A stretch of 64,000 nt of DNA from Bathymodiolus brooksi (taxonomy: Eukaryota > Mollusca > Bivalvia > Mytilida > Modiolidae). Location of the stretch: positions 18,771,804 through 18,835,803 of the forward strand of contig OY804579.1 in the NCBI GenBank assembly GCA_963680875.1. The letters run 5' to 3'. Below the pieces are notes generated by a model. That model was not told the DNA's origin. It searched no databases and saw only the letters and a list, made by a program, of their open reading frames with translations. Positions 24,358 through 38,364 of the stretch are shown here, piece after piece (position 1 is the stretch's first letter; every line of letters begins with the position of its first letter). A program made the translations under genes and the position numbers.

Positions 24358-27118
24358 TCATTCATATGTATCGTTATTCATTATATGGGAAGAGGCGGCC
24401 TACTAAGAGTAAGAAGAAGGATCGAAATATTTGTTAATTTTATGATTTGGTTATCTCATTCTCAATCCTTTTTAACTTAACAACAAAAATTTGATATGAA
24501 ATAAAATTATTCTACGATGGATCGTTTATGCTTAGCAAAAAACAGCAAATATTCATGTATATTCGTGACCATAAAAAATAAGGTTGTGTAACACGACGGA
24601 TGTCACGTGTGGAGCAGGAACTGTCTACCCTTCTGAAGAACCTGATAAATCAGAAGGATAGACACAAATTATGTCTATACAAATCCTCTCCCACATCAAG
24701 ATTGAACAATACCGATTTTTTTGTTTCATAAGACACAGAGCATTTACTCATTCAGGCCTGTTTAATGACCTGATTACCGCCATATTGGACGTTTTCCGAA
24801 AAAGTAATATTTACGGACCGAAGGGGTAAAAAAATCAGAATTACCAAAATATGAGGTTTGCAAATGTATATAGATGATATTACGTTATGTAGAAATGATT
24901 TATCTTTACATTTATATAAATTATATATACGATTATTGATCTGTTAAGCTGTTATCCAAGTGGTGTGTGCAATATTTACATGTATAATGCCATTTTATAT
25001 TAACAGCATTTGTTAATATCAAATAATATCAAAATAAGGCACAATTAATAATCTTATTTTATCCGAAATGTACATACGTTAATACTAGTTTTAAATACAA
25101 TCGAATATGCGTAATTTTGATCAGAATATTGGTAATCAAAGGAATTAATTGGTGTGTGTTCATATTCTGCATCAATTTTGTTTGTTATTGAAATTGTCAG
25201 CCATATTGTTTGTTTATGTTTACTTTTGACACGCCTACCTTATGTTTATGTAAAGTTTATAGTAAGCACGAGTATATCATCATGTTATCGTTTTGGCTAT
25301 TAAAAACATAATACAGATGATTATATACTATTCACACAAAAACACATCACTTTGAATATCATTATTGTAATCTTTGTTGATAATTATGATATGCAATGTT
25401 TTTGCATAAATAAAGTTTGTAGATCTTTGTACAACCAATAGTGATTTACAATAATGTCATGCCACATACTTTTTAGTATTAAAATTTCATGAATAATTTT
25501 AGCTTTCCTTCATATTATAGGTTTAAAATAATCCTCTGTGTCTAAATACAAAATGTAGATGAATCGTACAGTTCTGTATATTTTGTGTACATAGATATTT
25601 CTAATGTTCCTGAGATACAATTATATTAGACTTAAAACTTTTCTAAATCTCAGTATTAAATTTTGATATTAAATACTTTCTAAGAAAAAGGTGAAATCAA
25701 CAATGTAGTGTGGCATGGCTTTCTTTATACCGGAAGACTGGGAGCTGTGAGATATGATAAAGAAGAGCTGCCTATAGAGCCCAGACAGGAGCTGCAGACA
25801 GAATCAACATAAGGTAACATAAGATAAGGTAAAGTAAGAACTACTAAAACTCTGTTAGACAGACGCACCCAGTTTTGTCAACACTTTATGTTGTCGTCAT
25901 CTGTTTCTATTATCTATTTATCAGAATTTGTTTGATTGGAAGTAAACATGACAAAGTGTTGCAATCTCATAATATTAAGGCATTTCATTTTAAAAATCAA
26001 GTTCCATGGTTGCCATATACATTTTTGTAAATGTAGTGTGGCATGGCTTTCTTTATACCTACATTTTTTCATAATCATATTTGGGAAAAACAACCTTTTG
26101 TTCCTGATTTAAAATATGAATGACACAGCATTCCTTCTATTCTAGTGTTATTGAATCCACAGTATACACTCAATAATCTTTGTACAGTCCATTTGTATTG
26201 TGTCGCAGTATGGTTTTATCCTTTAGAAGTCGTCCAAGAAGGTGGTGATATCACATGAAGTTTTTCATAGGAGTATATAACAGAATGATAATTATTTTCT
26301 CTGGAACCTCTTAACTATTTTATATATAATACTTGTGTTTGTTGATTTATCATTATTTGTCATGTACATGTACAAAATGTTGCATCATTTTTTTATGAAT
26401 GGACAATTCAGGATCACATTAAGTAGTTTAAAAAAATATCATAAGGGCAACAATGCTAAAAATAATTCCTCATTAATTACTCAATCAGTTTATTAAATAA
26501 GAAATGTTTGTTATTAGTTCCTTACACTTTTTTCATATAATACTTTGTTTGTTGTGTGTAAAGTATAAATTAATTTATTGCTAACAAAAGTTAATGTTTC
26601 AAATAGGACACGACATACATTGTATGGATAAAAAATACATATTCTCAGAAATCACTGAAACGTTTGAAAGACACTGGATGGAATGTACATTTGTACCTTG
26701 GATGGTCTTTAATAATATATGGAAACAATTACTTACATTTCATAAAAGAAGCAATTACATGCATTTCATGCAAGACTCTTCTATAATAAACCATTAGATA
26801 TAAAATTTAGTGCGCTTTACATGTTTCTTAACTAACCCTCCTTCGAAAGCTCAAAGTAAAAATGTTGGAAAACGAAATAATTTGGAAGTGTGGAGGCACA
26901 AGAAAACCAAAGGACCTAAACAGGATAGTCGCAATGTATACACATACAGTAATTGTTTGGATATATATTATTTTATATACACTCCATAATTACCATACAG
27001 AACAATATGTGAAAGTTAATTAATATTATTTAACAGATGAAATAATTTATGAGTGGTACTTTTTTAATTGTTTTTCCTGGGTTTTTTTTCTTCTTTGTAT
27101 AATTTTTTTTATTACAAA
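24358..27118. other. No gene recognised
   Basis: AT-rich intergenic DNA. A dispersed bivalve-type repeat piece is at about 24,590-24,660. A direct repeat of about 30 bp beginning TGTAGTGTGGCATGGCTTTC occurs at about 25,703 and 26,033. A 67-residue open frame at 26,594-26,797 has no recognisable motif. Confidence 0.5.
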
Positions 27119-27119
27119 G

Positions 27120-27190
27120 ACCGATGCGTTCTAGTGGTTAGGATTTCTGGTTTTCACCCAGACGGCCCGGGTTCGAATCCCGGCATCGGA
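27120..27190 (+). tRNA. tRNA-Glu (UUC)-like gene or SINE head
   Basis: The sequence folds as a tRNA. Acceptor strands CCGATG / CATCGG pair over 6 bp with the outermost A-A mismatched. The D arm is TTCTAGTGGTTAGGA. The anticodon stem TCTGG/CCAGA encloses loop TTTTCAC with anticodon TTC (Glu). The T arm is CCGGG-TTCGAAT-CCCGG. A and B boxes are good. No T-run terminator follows closely, and genomic GCCA follows at 27,191, so it could equally be the head of a young tRNA-Glu-derived SINE or a tRNA pseudogene. Confidence 0.65.
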
Positions 27191-30100
27191 GCCAAGCTTG
27201 TCATGGATGGTCCTTGGGAAGAGGAGAAAAAGATTTGTTACGTTGATCCTCCTTGTGAAGGGTATATTGTGGGTCATAACATTAAGTAATGATAAAAAAC
27301 AAAATGTTCTCAAAAACCCCCAATAGAAATGTTACAATGTATATTTAGATTCGTACAAAGAATATAGTACTTTTTATTTTGGCCATTGTGTTGTCTGTTC
27401 TTCTTTGATATACGGTTTCTGATTGCCCCTTTGGTATCTTCACACTCTTCTCACAGGGACTATGTGATCTGAGATCTGGGTGTCCAAACTTGAGCATAGT
27501 GAAAACAAATTTGATTAAAGAACCAGTAATTGTGATACAAGTATAAATTGCATAGATCATCATATTTCCGATCCGTTAACAAACATGGCCACCACAGATT
27601 CTTGTTTCTGATTGGTTGATTTGTAAAAAAATCTTCTTCTCTGAAACCGCTTTGCCAAATGAACCGAAACTTGGTGGGAAGCACCTATGGAAGGTTCTGT
27701 AGTATGCTTCCTCATAGCAGAATGAAAGGTGAGCAACACAGGCTCAGCCCACTGTGCCTCTAGTATAAATTGAGTTTGAATCTGTTACAAAAGAAGGTAC
27801 AAGGGTTGATGGGGTAATACTCTTGAGGGTCCACAATTTAACATGGCCAGTTATTGGCAAACGTGTAAAATTACATATCGTCTCTGTCTTAATACCCAGT
27901 GCCTTCATATTTTTTATGTAAATGTTCCAAGGGCAGTGTCTTGATAAGAATGGCATCACTGTGACGTTTACTTTTGATGTTAAACCTCAAATAAGGAAAT
28001 TTTTAGCTAATCTTACCAAAAATGGCCACCACCACATGGCAAATATAACATAGGACACCATGGGGAATTTTATTAAAATTGTCCTTATCTGAAATATTTT
28101 AAATATTGGAAAGCAGATTAGCTGAAATGTGCTTTTGTTTGGCTTGGTCGTTTACAAAATGTGTGTGTGTGTATTTTTGTGTGTGTATCAATTATACATA
28201 TAAAGTTGTCCTTTCTGCACAACATAGTTGGAACATATGACTAGCTGTGACAAAAATATTATCTCATAATATATACCATTTATTGAACCCAAACAGTACA
28301 TGAATAATCATGGGATAATCCATTGCAAGACTTAATTTTTTTTTGCACATAGAAAATCTAAGAAAGCGAAAGTGGCATTAAACACTAATCCCCTAACCCA
28401 AGAAGGCCATCACCACAGGGCAAAATATTAAATAAAAAATGTATTCCCATAGCTGAAGTGTTCCGTTGATGGTCCTTTACAAAATATGTGTTTTTTGTGT
28501 CGATCATAAATCCTACATGACACCTACCATAGGACATGGCATTAATATAGGACCATATTGGAGAATTAAATTAATAATTATTTTCATTTAGTTATACTCG
28601 AACGATTTATTTTAAATGGTGTTGATCTGAAATCCAAATATGGTTACTCCACATGATAATGCTTAACTATACATGTACTAGATATATGAATAACAATTTT
28701 TTTCTAAAAAAATTACAACTTGTTTGAAAAAAAAACCAGTGCATGCATAACCAAGTAAAAGAGAAAGGTGTAAAGATGGTGGTCTTGTCATGATATATTT
28801 CATAGCAAATGCAAAATTAGATATTACTTGTCTTAAATAGAAAGACTTAATCCACCCTTGAGACAATCAATAAGTATGCATTACTTGTCTTTCATTATCC
28901 ACTATTGAAGCTCCTTGGAAAACTTGACCAAATAAATAAAGTGTTATTTCACTCTTATAATATCTCATTTGTACCGGCTGCCACACTGCATAGTTATAAG
29001 TTGCTGTTTGAAACATTCAAGGCTGCTGAGATGAGTATTTGGTATCATTGGATGAGCATCTAGTCTGATACCATAATTACATAAATAAATAATATGAAAT
29101 GACTTGGTTAAGTACTTCCCTCATTGTACATATTTCAATGAACGCAACTATGCATGATTAATCATTGATTGTGCATGTACAAAGTTGTAATTAATATATT
29201 TTTGGAAATAGAAGATGGTCATCAGCACATGACTAGATATCACATAGCACTCAATAGATGTGAGATATTGAAATCAAGAACAATGATTATCTGACAAAGT
29301 ATAGTTCATTACTGCCAAATACTATGATAAAAGTAAAAACATACATGTAAATTTCAACACAAACCTAAACATTTTATAATCAAAACAGGCTAAATCAATA
29401 CCTGTAACACAAACATCCAAATGTACATGATTGCTTTATCTCATAGTTTGGCACAGGTACTTCAATTAGAAATGACCTGATTAAATTATTTTTTATGGAG
29501 GCAAACCTCCCATCTTTGTGAATTGATGCAGCCATGCCATTGTTTAACACATGTTCCTCACCAAGAAATGATTGAAAATTATTTAAGGTAGAGAAGGACA
29601 CTATGGGCCAAAAAAAAATAGTCAATGAATTTTTTTGAATTTCATATATATTGTTTTTGGGATGTACCTAACAAAATATCAAAATTTGAGAATAGGTTTC
29701 CAGGCTTATTTTAAAAATATTCCCCGAAAGAGTTACCCTCCTCTGAAGTCCCAAAAAATTTCATTTTTTTCACTTCTCTGTGTCATTAAGGTACCCCAAA
29801 CAAATAGTATATAATTTATTTTTAATTATCTAAGTATAATATGATAAAGGAATATTTTGGAATATCTAAGACATATATTTTTATAATTTTTTTTCATTTT
29901 TTTTTTCAAAATGGCTTCCTTTTTTGGCAATATAGCCTGTAACTGGCTTTGGTGAAATCCAAAAAAAAATGATTTTAAAGTGGAATAGAAAAAAATTGTG
30001 TCAATGATTTTTTTTTAAAAAAGATATATCACATTACTTATATCCATGCTACATATCATTAAAAAATAAAGATATGTTTCCAGGCCAAAAAAAAAGTTAG

Positions 30101-32054
30101 GGGTTTAGAAAGACACCCTGACATATACCTTTTTTTGTCAATTTCATGAAAAATGTCCACATTTTTCACTTTTTTTAATAAGGCATTGAATAAATGAAAA
30201 TAAAACATGCAAAAATATAATATGGTGCATTTTGTTTCATTTTCAGAAGTGTAAGGAAAGTCTGGGGTCATAATATTAAAAACTTCAATATTTAACAAAA
30301 ACATGCAAAACTCATCATATTCTAATATCATTTGAGACATGATTACCTCCCTTGACGAAATGCTTCATATAGCATTTTACACATATAATGTATTATTGCC
30401 AAGAAATCACTGTATTAAATTTGTATTTCAGTTTAATTTGAGAATTTGCACAAAACATATGTAGAAAATTCAAAAAGCAAAATACCTCGTAAGAATTACT
30501 GCAAACATAATTAATAATTATTACCACATTTTATTAAATATTCTTAAAAGTCATGTGACTAGTGTCAGTCTCATCCTTAAAGTATTCTCCTGATTTTCAA
30601 CTGCTTCACTTCTACATGAAAGCATTAATAAGTGCACCAATATCAACAAAATAAACAACCACCGCTCACATGAAACACACAGTAAAATCCATGACTATTG
30701 TTCATTGGAAATGCAGGTTATTGTTAGTGACATGCACAAATAGTTTGGGTGTTGAAATGTCCATTACATAATTGTAAATAAATGCAATGATAACATTATT
30801 TAAGTGTATATTTTTCATTAATGTTAAGGTTGAACATTTCAGAAAATATATATGGTGTTGCAAATGGTAAAGTTCTGACAAAATGGTCAAATAGATTCAA
30901 CACAACACAAATTTATTATAAAACCTTAAAAATATTAATTATTAGTTTTACATCATCAGTATTTGTCTTATGGACTGTAACCAACGGTTGAATGAGTTAT
31001 TGATTGACTTTTCCTATAGCAAAAATTATTGTAATAATACAGCTACAAATGTATTAAATTACAAAATGTATTGTTTAAGGATATCTCGTCCAAAAAAACA
31101 AACCAAGGAGTTTCAGTTAATTGTTTGCACACAGAAGATACATTGGGCTACACATTCATATACATGTCAAGTCTTCTATATACACAGATTTTATAATTAA
31201 TTAATTATCTTGGATGTAACTTGAAGTTTGTTACATTTTCACAGTGTTTTTTTCACTGATGTTTTCATTTAAAGCAAAAACATGGTACAGGTAGATAATA
31301 TTCTAACAGATATTATTGGTTTTGATCTTCTTAACCTAAACAGACTGGACCAGCGATTGAAAGGACAGTATTTGAGTCAGAAGTTCCAAATACACTTCAT
31401 AGCTTTATTATATGTAGAAAACTTCAGATATGGTTATTTATTATTTTCTTTTCTCTGTGTATACATAGTTAATATTGTTGTTCCATCAGGTAGAACTTTT
31501 TGGTCTCCATGTATTTACAATCCTGAATGTGTTGGCTATCCATAGCCTATGATTAATTTTAAGATACTTACACCATGTTATATTTGTTGTGTTAGAGATA
31601 CATAGCTGCATGCTCTTTATTCTACATTTTAATGATATCACACTGTACAACAGTTACAAACGTAGTTAGATTTGTTTTTTAAGCTGATGGTTCTTTTTCA
31701 ATATGTATCATTTTGTGTCTCGTGTGTAGTATGGTCATTTGAGACAAACTTACCACATTGCTTAGGTATAATTAAGCAATGTAATTGTCACAAGTTTCTT
31801 CATTAACATTCTATAATCCATCTTGTGAAGTAATAATTTGTTAAAAATGCATTCGTAAATCATCTATTTTCCTCTGCCGTCGAATATTACCCCCAGTAGT
31901 ATACATATCATTGATTTGTTTTTATATAAAAATTCAAAGAAAGTATACCACAGGGGGATTTGTTATCTGCTTAAACCATTTAAAATCAAGGGCACTGTTA
32001 TTAATATCTGCAAAATATTAAGCAAAAAACATGTACATGTATAGCAATTTTAAT
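27191..32054. other. No gene recognised; sparse dispersed repeats
   Basis: AT-rich DNA. A dispersed repeat piece related to 7,480-7,560 lies at about 27,378-27,450. A block around 27,585-27,720 resembles the E1/E2 spacer blocks (ATGGCCACC, then TTCTGATTGG). A short TG microsatellite is at about 28,160-28,190, and A/T-rich low-complexity sequence runs through 29,580-30,180. Open frames of 60-93 codons lack motifs. Confidence 0.5.
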
Positions 32055-33335
32055 AGAGTGACTGCAAAAACAGTGGACAGTAAGACCAATAGAATGACTG
32101 CAAAAGCAGGGCACATTAATAAGACAAGTGTGTGGCTTCAAAAGCATTGCTCTATTTTAAAAATATTGGAATGATAGTAAAAATAATGACACAGAGAAAA
32201 TAATGTCTATATGGGTAATACGGCATATTAACATTAGAATGGGCTTAATAATAGGAAAAGATTTCCTATAAATAATAACATTTGACTAGAACATACTGAC
32301 TACAAATAACAAATTAAATCATGGAAAATTTGATATATTAAAAGAAGTATTTTTTTAGAACTGGGATGACAGCAAAAACAGCCCACGATAAGACAATCGG
32401 TCTTACTGCAAAAGCAGTGCAGTATTTAAAAAAATAAGAATGATACATTTTGTAGTAAAAAGAAAAAGACTGAGAAAATAATGTTTATATAGATACGGTA
32501 TACTGACATTTAATATTATTGTAATAATAGGAAAATCTAATGAGTTGTACAATTACAATTGTATATCAAGAGAAGACTTTTATAAGAAGTGTGGTGACTG
32601 TAAAAGCAGTGCACACAGCACATTCAGACAAAAGCAGTGCATTCTTTCAAAATATAAGAATGATAGTAAAACTAAAGAGACTGAGAAAATAATGTTTATA
32701 TATAGATACGGTATACTGACATTTAATATTATTGTAATAATAGGAAAGTCTAATGAGTTGTACAAAATGTTAACAGTGCGAATTGTTAACAGACTGACTT
32801 GACAACAGATAACAAATTAAAGTATGGAACATTTAATATTTTAAGAGAAGGCTTTTATTAGAACTGTAGTGACTGTAAAAGCAGTGCACATTAAGACAAT
32901 CAGTGTGACTGCAAAAACAGTGCATATTAAGGCAAACGGTGTGACTGCAAAAACAGTGCACATTAAGGCAAGCGGTGTGACTGCACAAGCAGTGCTTTGT
33001 TAGAAAATATAAGAATGATCGTAAAAAGAAAGATACTGAGAAAATAATGTTTATATAGATACGGTATACTGACATTTAACATTATTTTAATAGGAAAAGC
33101 AGTAGACATTTAAGGCAAACGGTGTGACTGCAAAAGCAGTGTACATTAAGACACATTAAGACAAACGTTGTGACTGCAAAAGCGGTGCACATTAAGACAA
33201 ACGGTGTGACTGCAAAAGCAGTGCTTTGTTAGAAAATATAAGAATGATAGTAAAAAGAAAGATACTGAGAAAATAATGTTTATACATAGATACGGTATAC
33301 TGACATTTAACATTATTTTAATAGGAAAAGCAGTT
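32055..33335 (+). repeat. Irregular repeat block with hairpin cores
   Basis: Copies of GTGACTGCAAAAGCAGTGCA recur about a dozen times, several spaced about 32 bp apart. A second module containing GATACGGTATACTGACATTT recurs near 32,492, 32,706, 33,058 and 33,290. Each intact core has ACTGC-AAAA-GCAGT, a 5-bp stem with a 4-nt loop. No coding potential. Confidence 0.85.
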
Positions 33336-34214
33336 GAATCTGCAATCGAAGAGCAATGTCACAGAAAAATTTGATCAAGGGGAAAAGTGTTTTTGTGTTT
33401 TTAAAAATTCTCTAAAATATCAGGGAGTATTTTAATTATAATATTAAGTCGGTATATTGATCGAGATAACTGTTGTCATGTTACATGTATTATGAATGCC
33501 TGGCTACACACGTATTTTCAGACTGGTAGCGACGCTTGCGTGCGGCGTGTTTAGCTTGCAAAAATGTCGCCTCGTGGCGTGATACACGCACACATACACA
33601 TAAAATAATAATATTAAAATTAAATGATACACTTACTTATCTAAGCCAATGTTAAAACATCACAGTCCTGCAAAGTCCGGCCACAGTATAATAAAAAAAA
33701 AAAGCACAAAAAACTGCCGGACATGTGCTTTATCAGTTTGTGACATAAGCCATACATTTACTGCAAAAGACGACGATTGTCTTTAATTAACAGATACACA
33801 TGGATAAACTATTATAAGAAGCGTAGTATTGGTATTTTGTGCACATGGAATCTGCTCTTGCACGTAAAAAATGCATGAAATCAACAATATTGTAATGCCT
33901 TAAGACAAGCAGAATTATAATATCTAATTGCTTGTGTTGTTCGTCAATTTGATGGCTCACCACTTTAATACATGTAATAAATTTTCAGTCATTCAAATCA
34001 ACAACAAAATAATAATAATATAAAAATAAAATACATGGTGCTATTGCATTAGGTCAATTGAGAATGTGCTCACATTCTTTTCGTATTGGTATTGGCAAAA
34101 CAACTGTTGGTGTTTCACTCAGTATATAATGTTTTACTAATGTTACAATGTCCATATAAATTTAAACATACTACACAGAATAACATGTTGCATGTAATTT
34201 AATTGTTAGATATG
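33336..34214. other. No feature recognised
   Basis: AT-rich sequence leading into the 117-bp array; the last 100 bp are a diverged copy of the array motif (AGTATATAATG). Confidence 0.5.
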
Positions 34215-35190
34215 ATTTAGTATATAATGTGGTATACTGATGTTGCATATAACATGATTATCAGATAAATTTCAGTATATAAAAGGGTATATACCCTGCC
34301 CATGGTGGAGAAACATGATAATCTGTCAAATGTTTAGTATATAATATGGTATACCGATGTGGCATATAACATGATTATCAGATAAATTTCAGTATATAAA
34401 AGGGTATATACCATGCCCATGGTGGAGAAACATGATAATCTGTCAAATGTTTAGTATATAATATGGTATACCGATGTGGCATATAACATGATTATCAGAT
34501 AAATTTCAGTATATAAAAGGGTATATACCATGCCCATGGTGGAGAAACATGATAATCTGTCAAATTTTTAGTATATAATATGGTATACCGATGTGGCATA
34601 TAACATGATTATCAGATAAATTTCAGTATATAAAAGGGTATATAACATGCCCATGGTGGAGAAACATGATAATCTGTCAAATTTTTAGTATATAATATGG
34701 TATACCGATGTGGCATATAACATGATTATCAGATAAATTTCAGTATATAAAAGGGTATATACCATGCCCATGGTGGAGAAACATGATAATCTGTCAAATT
34801 TTTAGTATATAATATGGTATACCGATGTGGCATATAACATGATTATCAGATAAATTTCAGTATATAAAAGGGTATATACCATGCCCATGGTGGAGAAACA
34901 TGATAATCTGTCAAATTTTTAGTATATAATATGGTATACCGATGTGGCATATAACATGATTATCAGATAAATTTCAGTATATAAAAGGGTATATACCATG
35001 CCCATGGTGGAGAAACATGATAATCTGTCAAATTTTTAGTATATAATATGGTATACCGATGTGGCATATAACATGATTATCAGATAAATTTCAGTATATA
35101 AAAGGGTATATACCATGCCCATGGTGGAGAAACATGATAATCTGTCAAATTTTTAGTATATAATATGGTATACCGATGTGGCATATAACA
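34215..35190 (+). repeat. Eight near-identical 117-bp tandem units
   Basis: The marker CATGGTGGAG recurs at 34,301, 34,418, 34,535, 34,652, 34,769, 34,886, 35,003 and 35,120, exactly 117 bp apart. Units differ at only a few positions. Each contains a TATA-box-like TATATAAAAGG followed by a 10-bp palindrome GGTATATACC. The near-identity indicates recent amplification or homogenisation. Confidence 0.95.
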
Positions 35191-35235
35191 TGATTTTTTA
35201 TTTTTTTTTATTTATTTTTTTTTTTTTTTTTTGTA
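35190..35235 (+). repeat. Poly-T / T-rich tract
   Basis: A run of mostly T, interrupted by a few A, ends the 117-bp array. It could be the reverse of a retroposon poly-A tail or simple low complexity. Confidence 0.8.
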
Positions 35236-37690
35236 TGCAGATGTTGCATATAATATAATTATCATATAAATTCAAGCATATAACGTAGTGTACCGATGTT
35301 GCATGTACCATGATTATCCAATACATTTCAGTATATAACATTGGCATACCAGATAAATTTCAGTATATAACGTGTTATACAGATGGTGCATAGAACATGA
35401 TTATCAGATGTTTAATTGATATGTACTAACCTTATTATCAGAAGTTTAGCTGATATGTACTTGTCTTATTATCAGATGTTTCACTGATGTGTACTTACCT
35501 TATTTACAGATGTTTAACTGATATGTACTAACTCATTATCAGATTTTAGCTGATAATTACTAACCTTATTATCAGATGTTTATCTGATATGAACCTACCT
35601 TATTATCAGATGTTTTAACACAATGGTATATAAGGATATAAGGACTTATAAAGTATATAGGAATTTTGTTTATAAGGATGTAGGATATAAGGATAAATGG
35701 ATTTACGGGGCTTGCCATTAATAGTGGTCGGCAGCCTCTCTTGCAATATGATGTACTTACCTTATTATCAGATGTTTAGCTGATATGAAATTACCTTATT
35801 ATCAGATGCTTAGATGACATGTACCTACCTTATTATCAGAGGTTAAACTGACATGTACTTATCTTTTTCAGATGTTAACTTTAATATCAGATCTTTATCT
35901 GATTTATATTTATCTTATTTTCAGATGTTTAGTTGATATGAAATTATCTTATTATCAGATGCTTAGCAGATATGAACTTATCTTATTTTTATATGCTTAG
36001 CTGATATGAACCTACCTTATTATCAGATGTTTTAACGCAATGGTTTATAAGGACTTATAAAGTATATAAGGAATTTTGTTTATAAGGATATAAAGATTTG
36101 TTTATAAGGATAAATGGATTTACGGGGCTTGCCATTTATAGTGGTCGGCAGCCTCTCTTGCAAACTGATGTACATGTACTTAACTTATTATCAGATGTTT
36201 AGCTGATATGTACTTATCTTATTATCAGTTGTTTAGCTGATATGAAATTACCTTATTATCAGATGCTTAGCTGACATGTACCTACTTTATTATATTATCA
36301 GATGTTAAACGGACATGTTCTTATCTTTTTCAGATGTTTCGCTAATAGGATGTGTCTTATTTCATATGTTTAGTCGATATGATAATGAATGTACCTTCTT
36401 ATCAGATCAGATCTTTGGCTGATAAGTACTAACTTTAATATCAGATCTTTATCTGATATTTATTTATCTTATTTTCAGATGTTTAGCCGATATGTACTTA
36501 TCTTATTATCAGATGTTTAGCAGATATGAACTTATCTTATTTTAGATGTTTAGCCGATATGCACTTACCTTATTATCAGATGTTTACCTGATATGTACTT
36601 ATCTTAATTTTAGATGCTTAGCCGATATGTACTTATCTTATTATCAGATGTGTAGCTGATATGAACTTATTTTATTATCAGATGTTTAGCTGATATGTAC
36701 TTATCTTATTATCAGATGTGTAGCTGATATGAACTTATCTTATTATCAGATGTTTAGCTGATAAGTACTTGTATTATTGTCAGATGTTTAGCTGATATGA
36801 ACTTACCTTATTTCAGATGTTTAGCTGACGATTACTAACCTTATTATCAGATGTCTAGCTGATGTATTTTTTATGTTTTCAGATGTTTAGATGATATGTA
36901 CTTATCTTACTATCAGATGTATACATGTAGCTGGTATGTACTTATATTATTTCAGACCTTTAGATGATCATTACTGTTTAGGTGATAATTACTAACCTTA
37001 TCATACACTAAGTTATTATCAGACGTTTAGCTTTTATGTTTTTATCTTATTTTCAGATGCTTATCTGAAATGAACTAAGCTTATTATCAGATGTTTAGCT
37101 GATACTTGCTTATCTTATTTACAGATGTTTAGCTGATATGTACTTACCTTGATAGCAGATGTTTAGCTGATATGTGTACTTATATTATTTTCAGATATTT
37201 AGCTGATCGTAATTATAATATTTTCGGACGTTTAGTTGATACATACTTATATTATTGTCAGATGTTTAGTTGATACATTATTACATACATGATACTTATA
37301 AGATGTTTAGTTGATACATACTTATATTATTGTCGGATGTTTAGTTGATACATACTTATATTATTGTCAGATGTTTAGTTGATACATACTTATATTATTG
37401 TCAGATGTTTAGTTGATACATTATTACATACATGATACTTATAAGATGTTTAGTTGATACATACTTATATTATTGTCAGATGTTTAGTTGATACATTATT
37501 ACATACATGATACTTATAAGATGTTTAGTTGATACATACTTATATTATTGTCAGATGTTTAGTTGATATATACTTATATTATTGTCAGATGTTTAGCTGA
37601 TACGTACTTATATTAATTTCAGATGTTTAGCCGATATGTACTTATATTATTATTAGATGTTTAGCTGATATGAACTTATGTTATTATCAG
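35236..37690 (+). repeat. About 2.3 kb of 34-bp hairpin tandem repeats
   Basis: The unit is TTATTATCAGATGTTTAGC then TGATATGTACTTATC, about 60-70 diverged copies. Each intact unit has TATCAG, 8 nt, CTGATA: a 6-bp stem. Two longer inserts of about 110 bp (35,636-35,745 and 36,040-36,165, containing TTACGGGGCTTGCCATT) are copies of each other. A higher-order block with TACATACATGATACTTATAA recurs at 37,280-37,530. Confidence 0.9.
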
Positions 37691-38362
37691 ATGGTTGTTG
37701 CGCCATCGATGGCATGCCGGAAAACCAAATAAAATGTTATGGCAGGTGGAAATCAAAGATCTACAAGAAATATATCAGGTTATAAGTAACTTTGTCGGTT
37801 TTAACTCGAAAGTAAGTATTATTCATAGTTAATTTTTATTTTTCTCTTCGATAGTTTTGTGTAACCTTAATACTTGGGAATTGGCATTTAAATGCAATCT
37901 AAGAATTATAGGCAGAACAATTAAAGTATGGATAGTTGGACCCAGTATTGTGAAAGAATTACACATTTATAGCACAAGCTATTTGAATTGAGCCAACTTG
38001 GCTGATTAGTTTAGTTTAGAATTGCACATTTATATATTTGACTTGGAATCTATTTGTTTTTGAAGACAGCGTTATATAGCACAAGTTATTTGAATTGAGC
38101 CAATTTGGCTGATTAGTTTAGTTTGGAAATTAATATAAGTAGAGTTGTATGAATTACACATCAATAGCCAATTTGGCTTGGAATCCCTCTCCCGTTTAGG
38201 CAATTCCATTTTTCTGTTTAACATTCAGTCCACACTTCACAAATTAACAGCACCTTTGTAAGCTTTGCAATTTTAAAAATACTTCGTAATATACATTCTA
38301 ATATTTTGTTGGTATTGTTATGGGCTTACTAATTCCGGGAAGGTACGGCTATGGCTTGGAAA
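37691..38362. other. No gene recognised
   Basis: AT-rich sequence with a short internal direct repeat (GCACAAG then TATTTGAATTGAGCCAA near 37,973 and 38,078). Confidence 0.5.
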
Positions 38363-38364
38363 AA

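Noticed and set aside
30059..31545. Several 60-93 codon open frames
   Set aside because: No recognisable domain, and expected by chance in AT-rich DNA.
34215..35190. CRISPR or rDNA spacer promoter array
   Set aside because: Units are head-to-tail with no spacers, and no rRNA sequence is present anywhere in the window.
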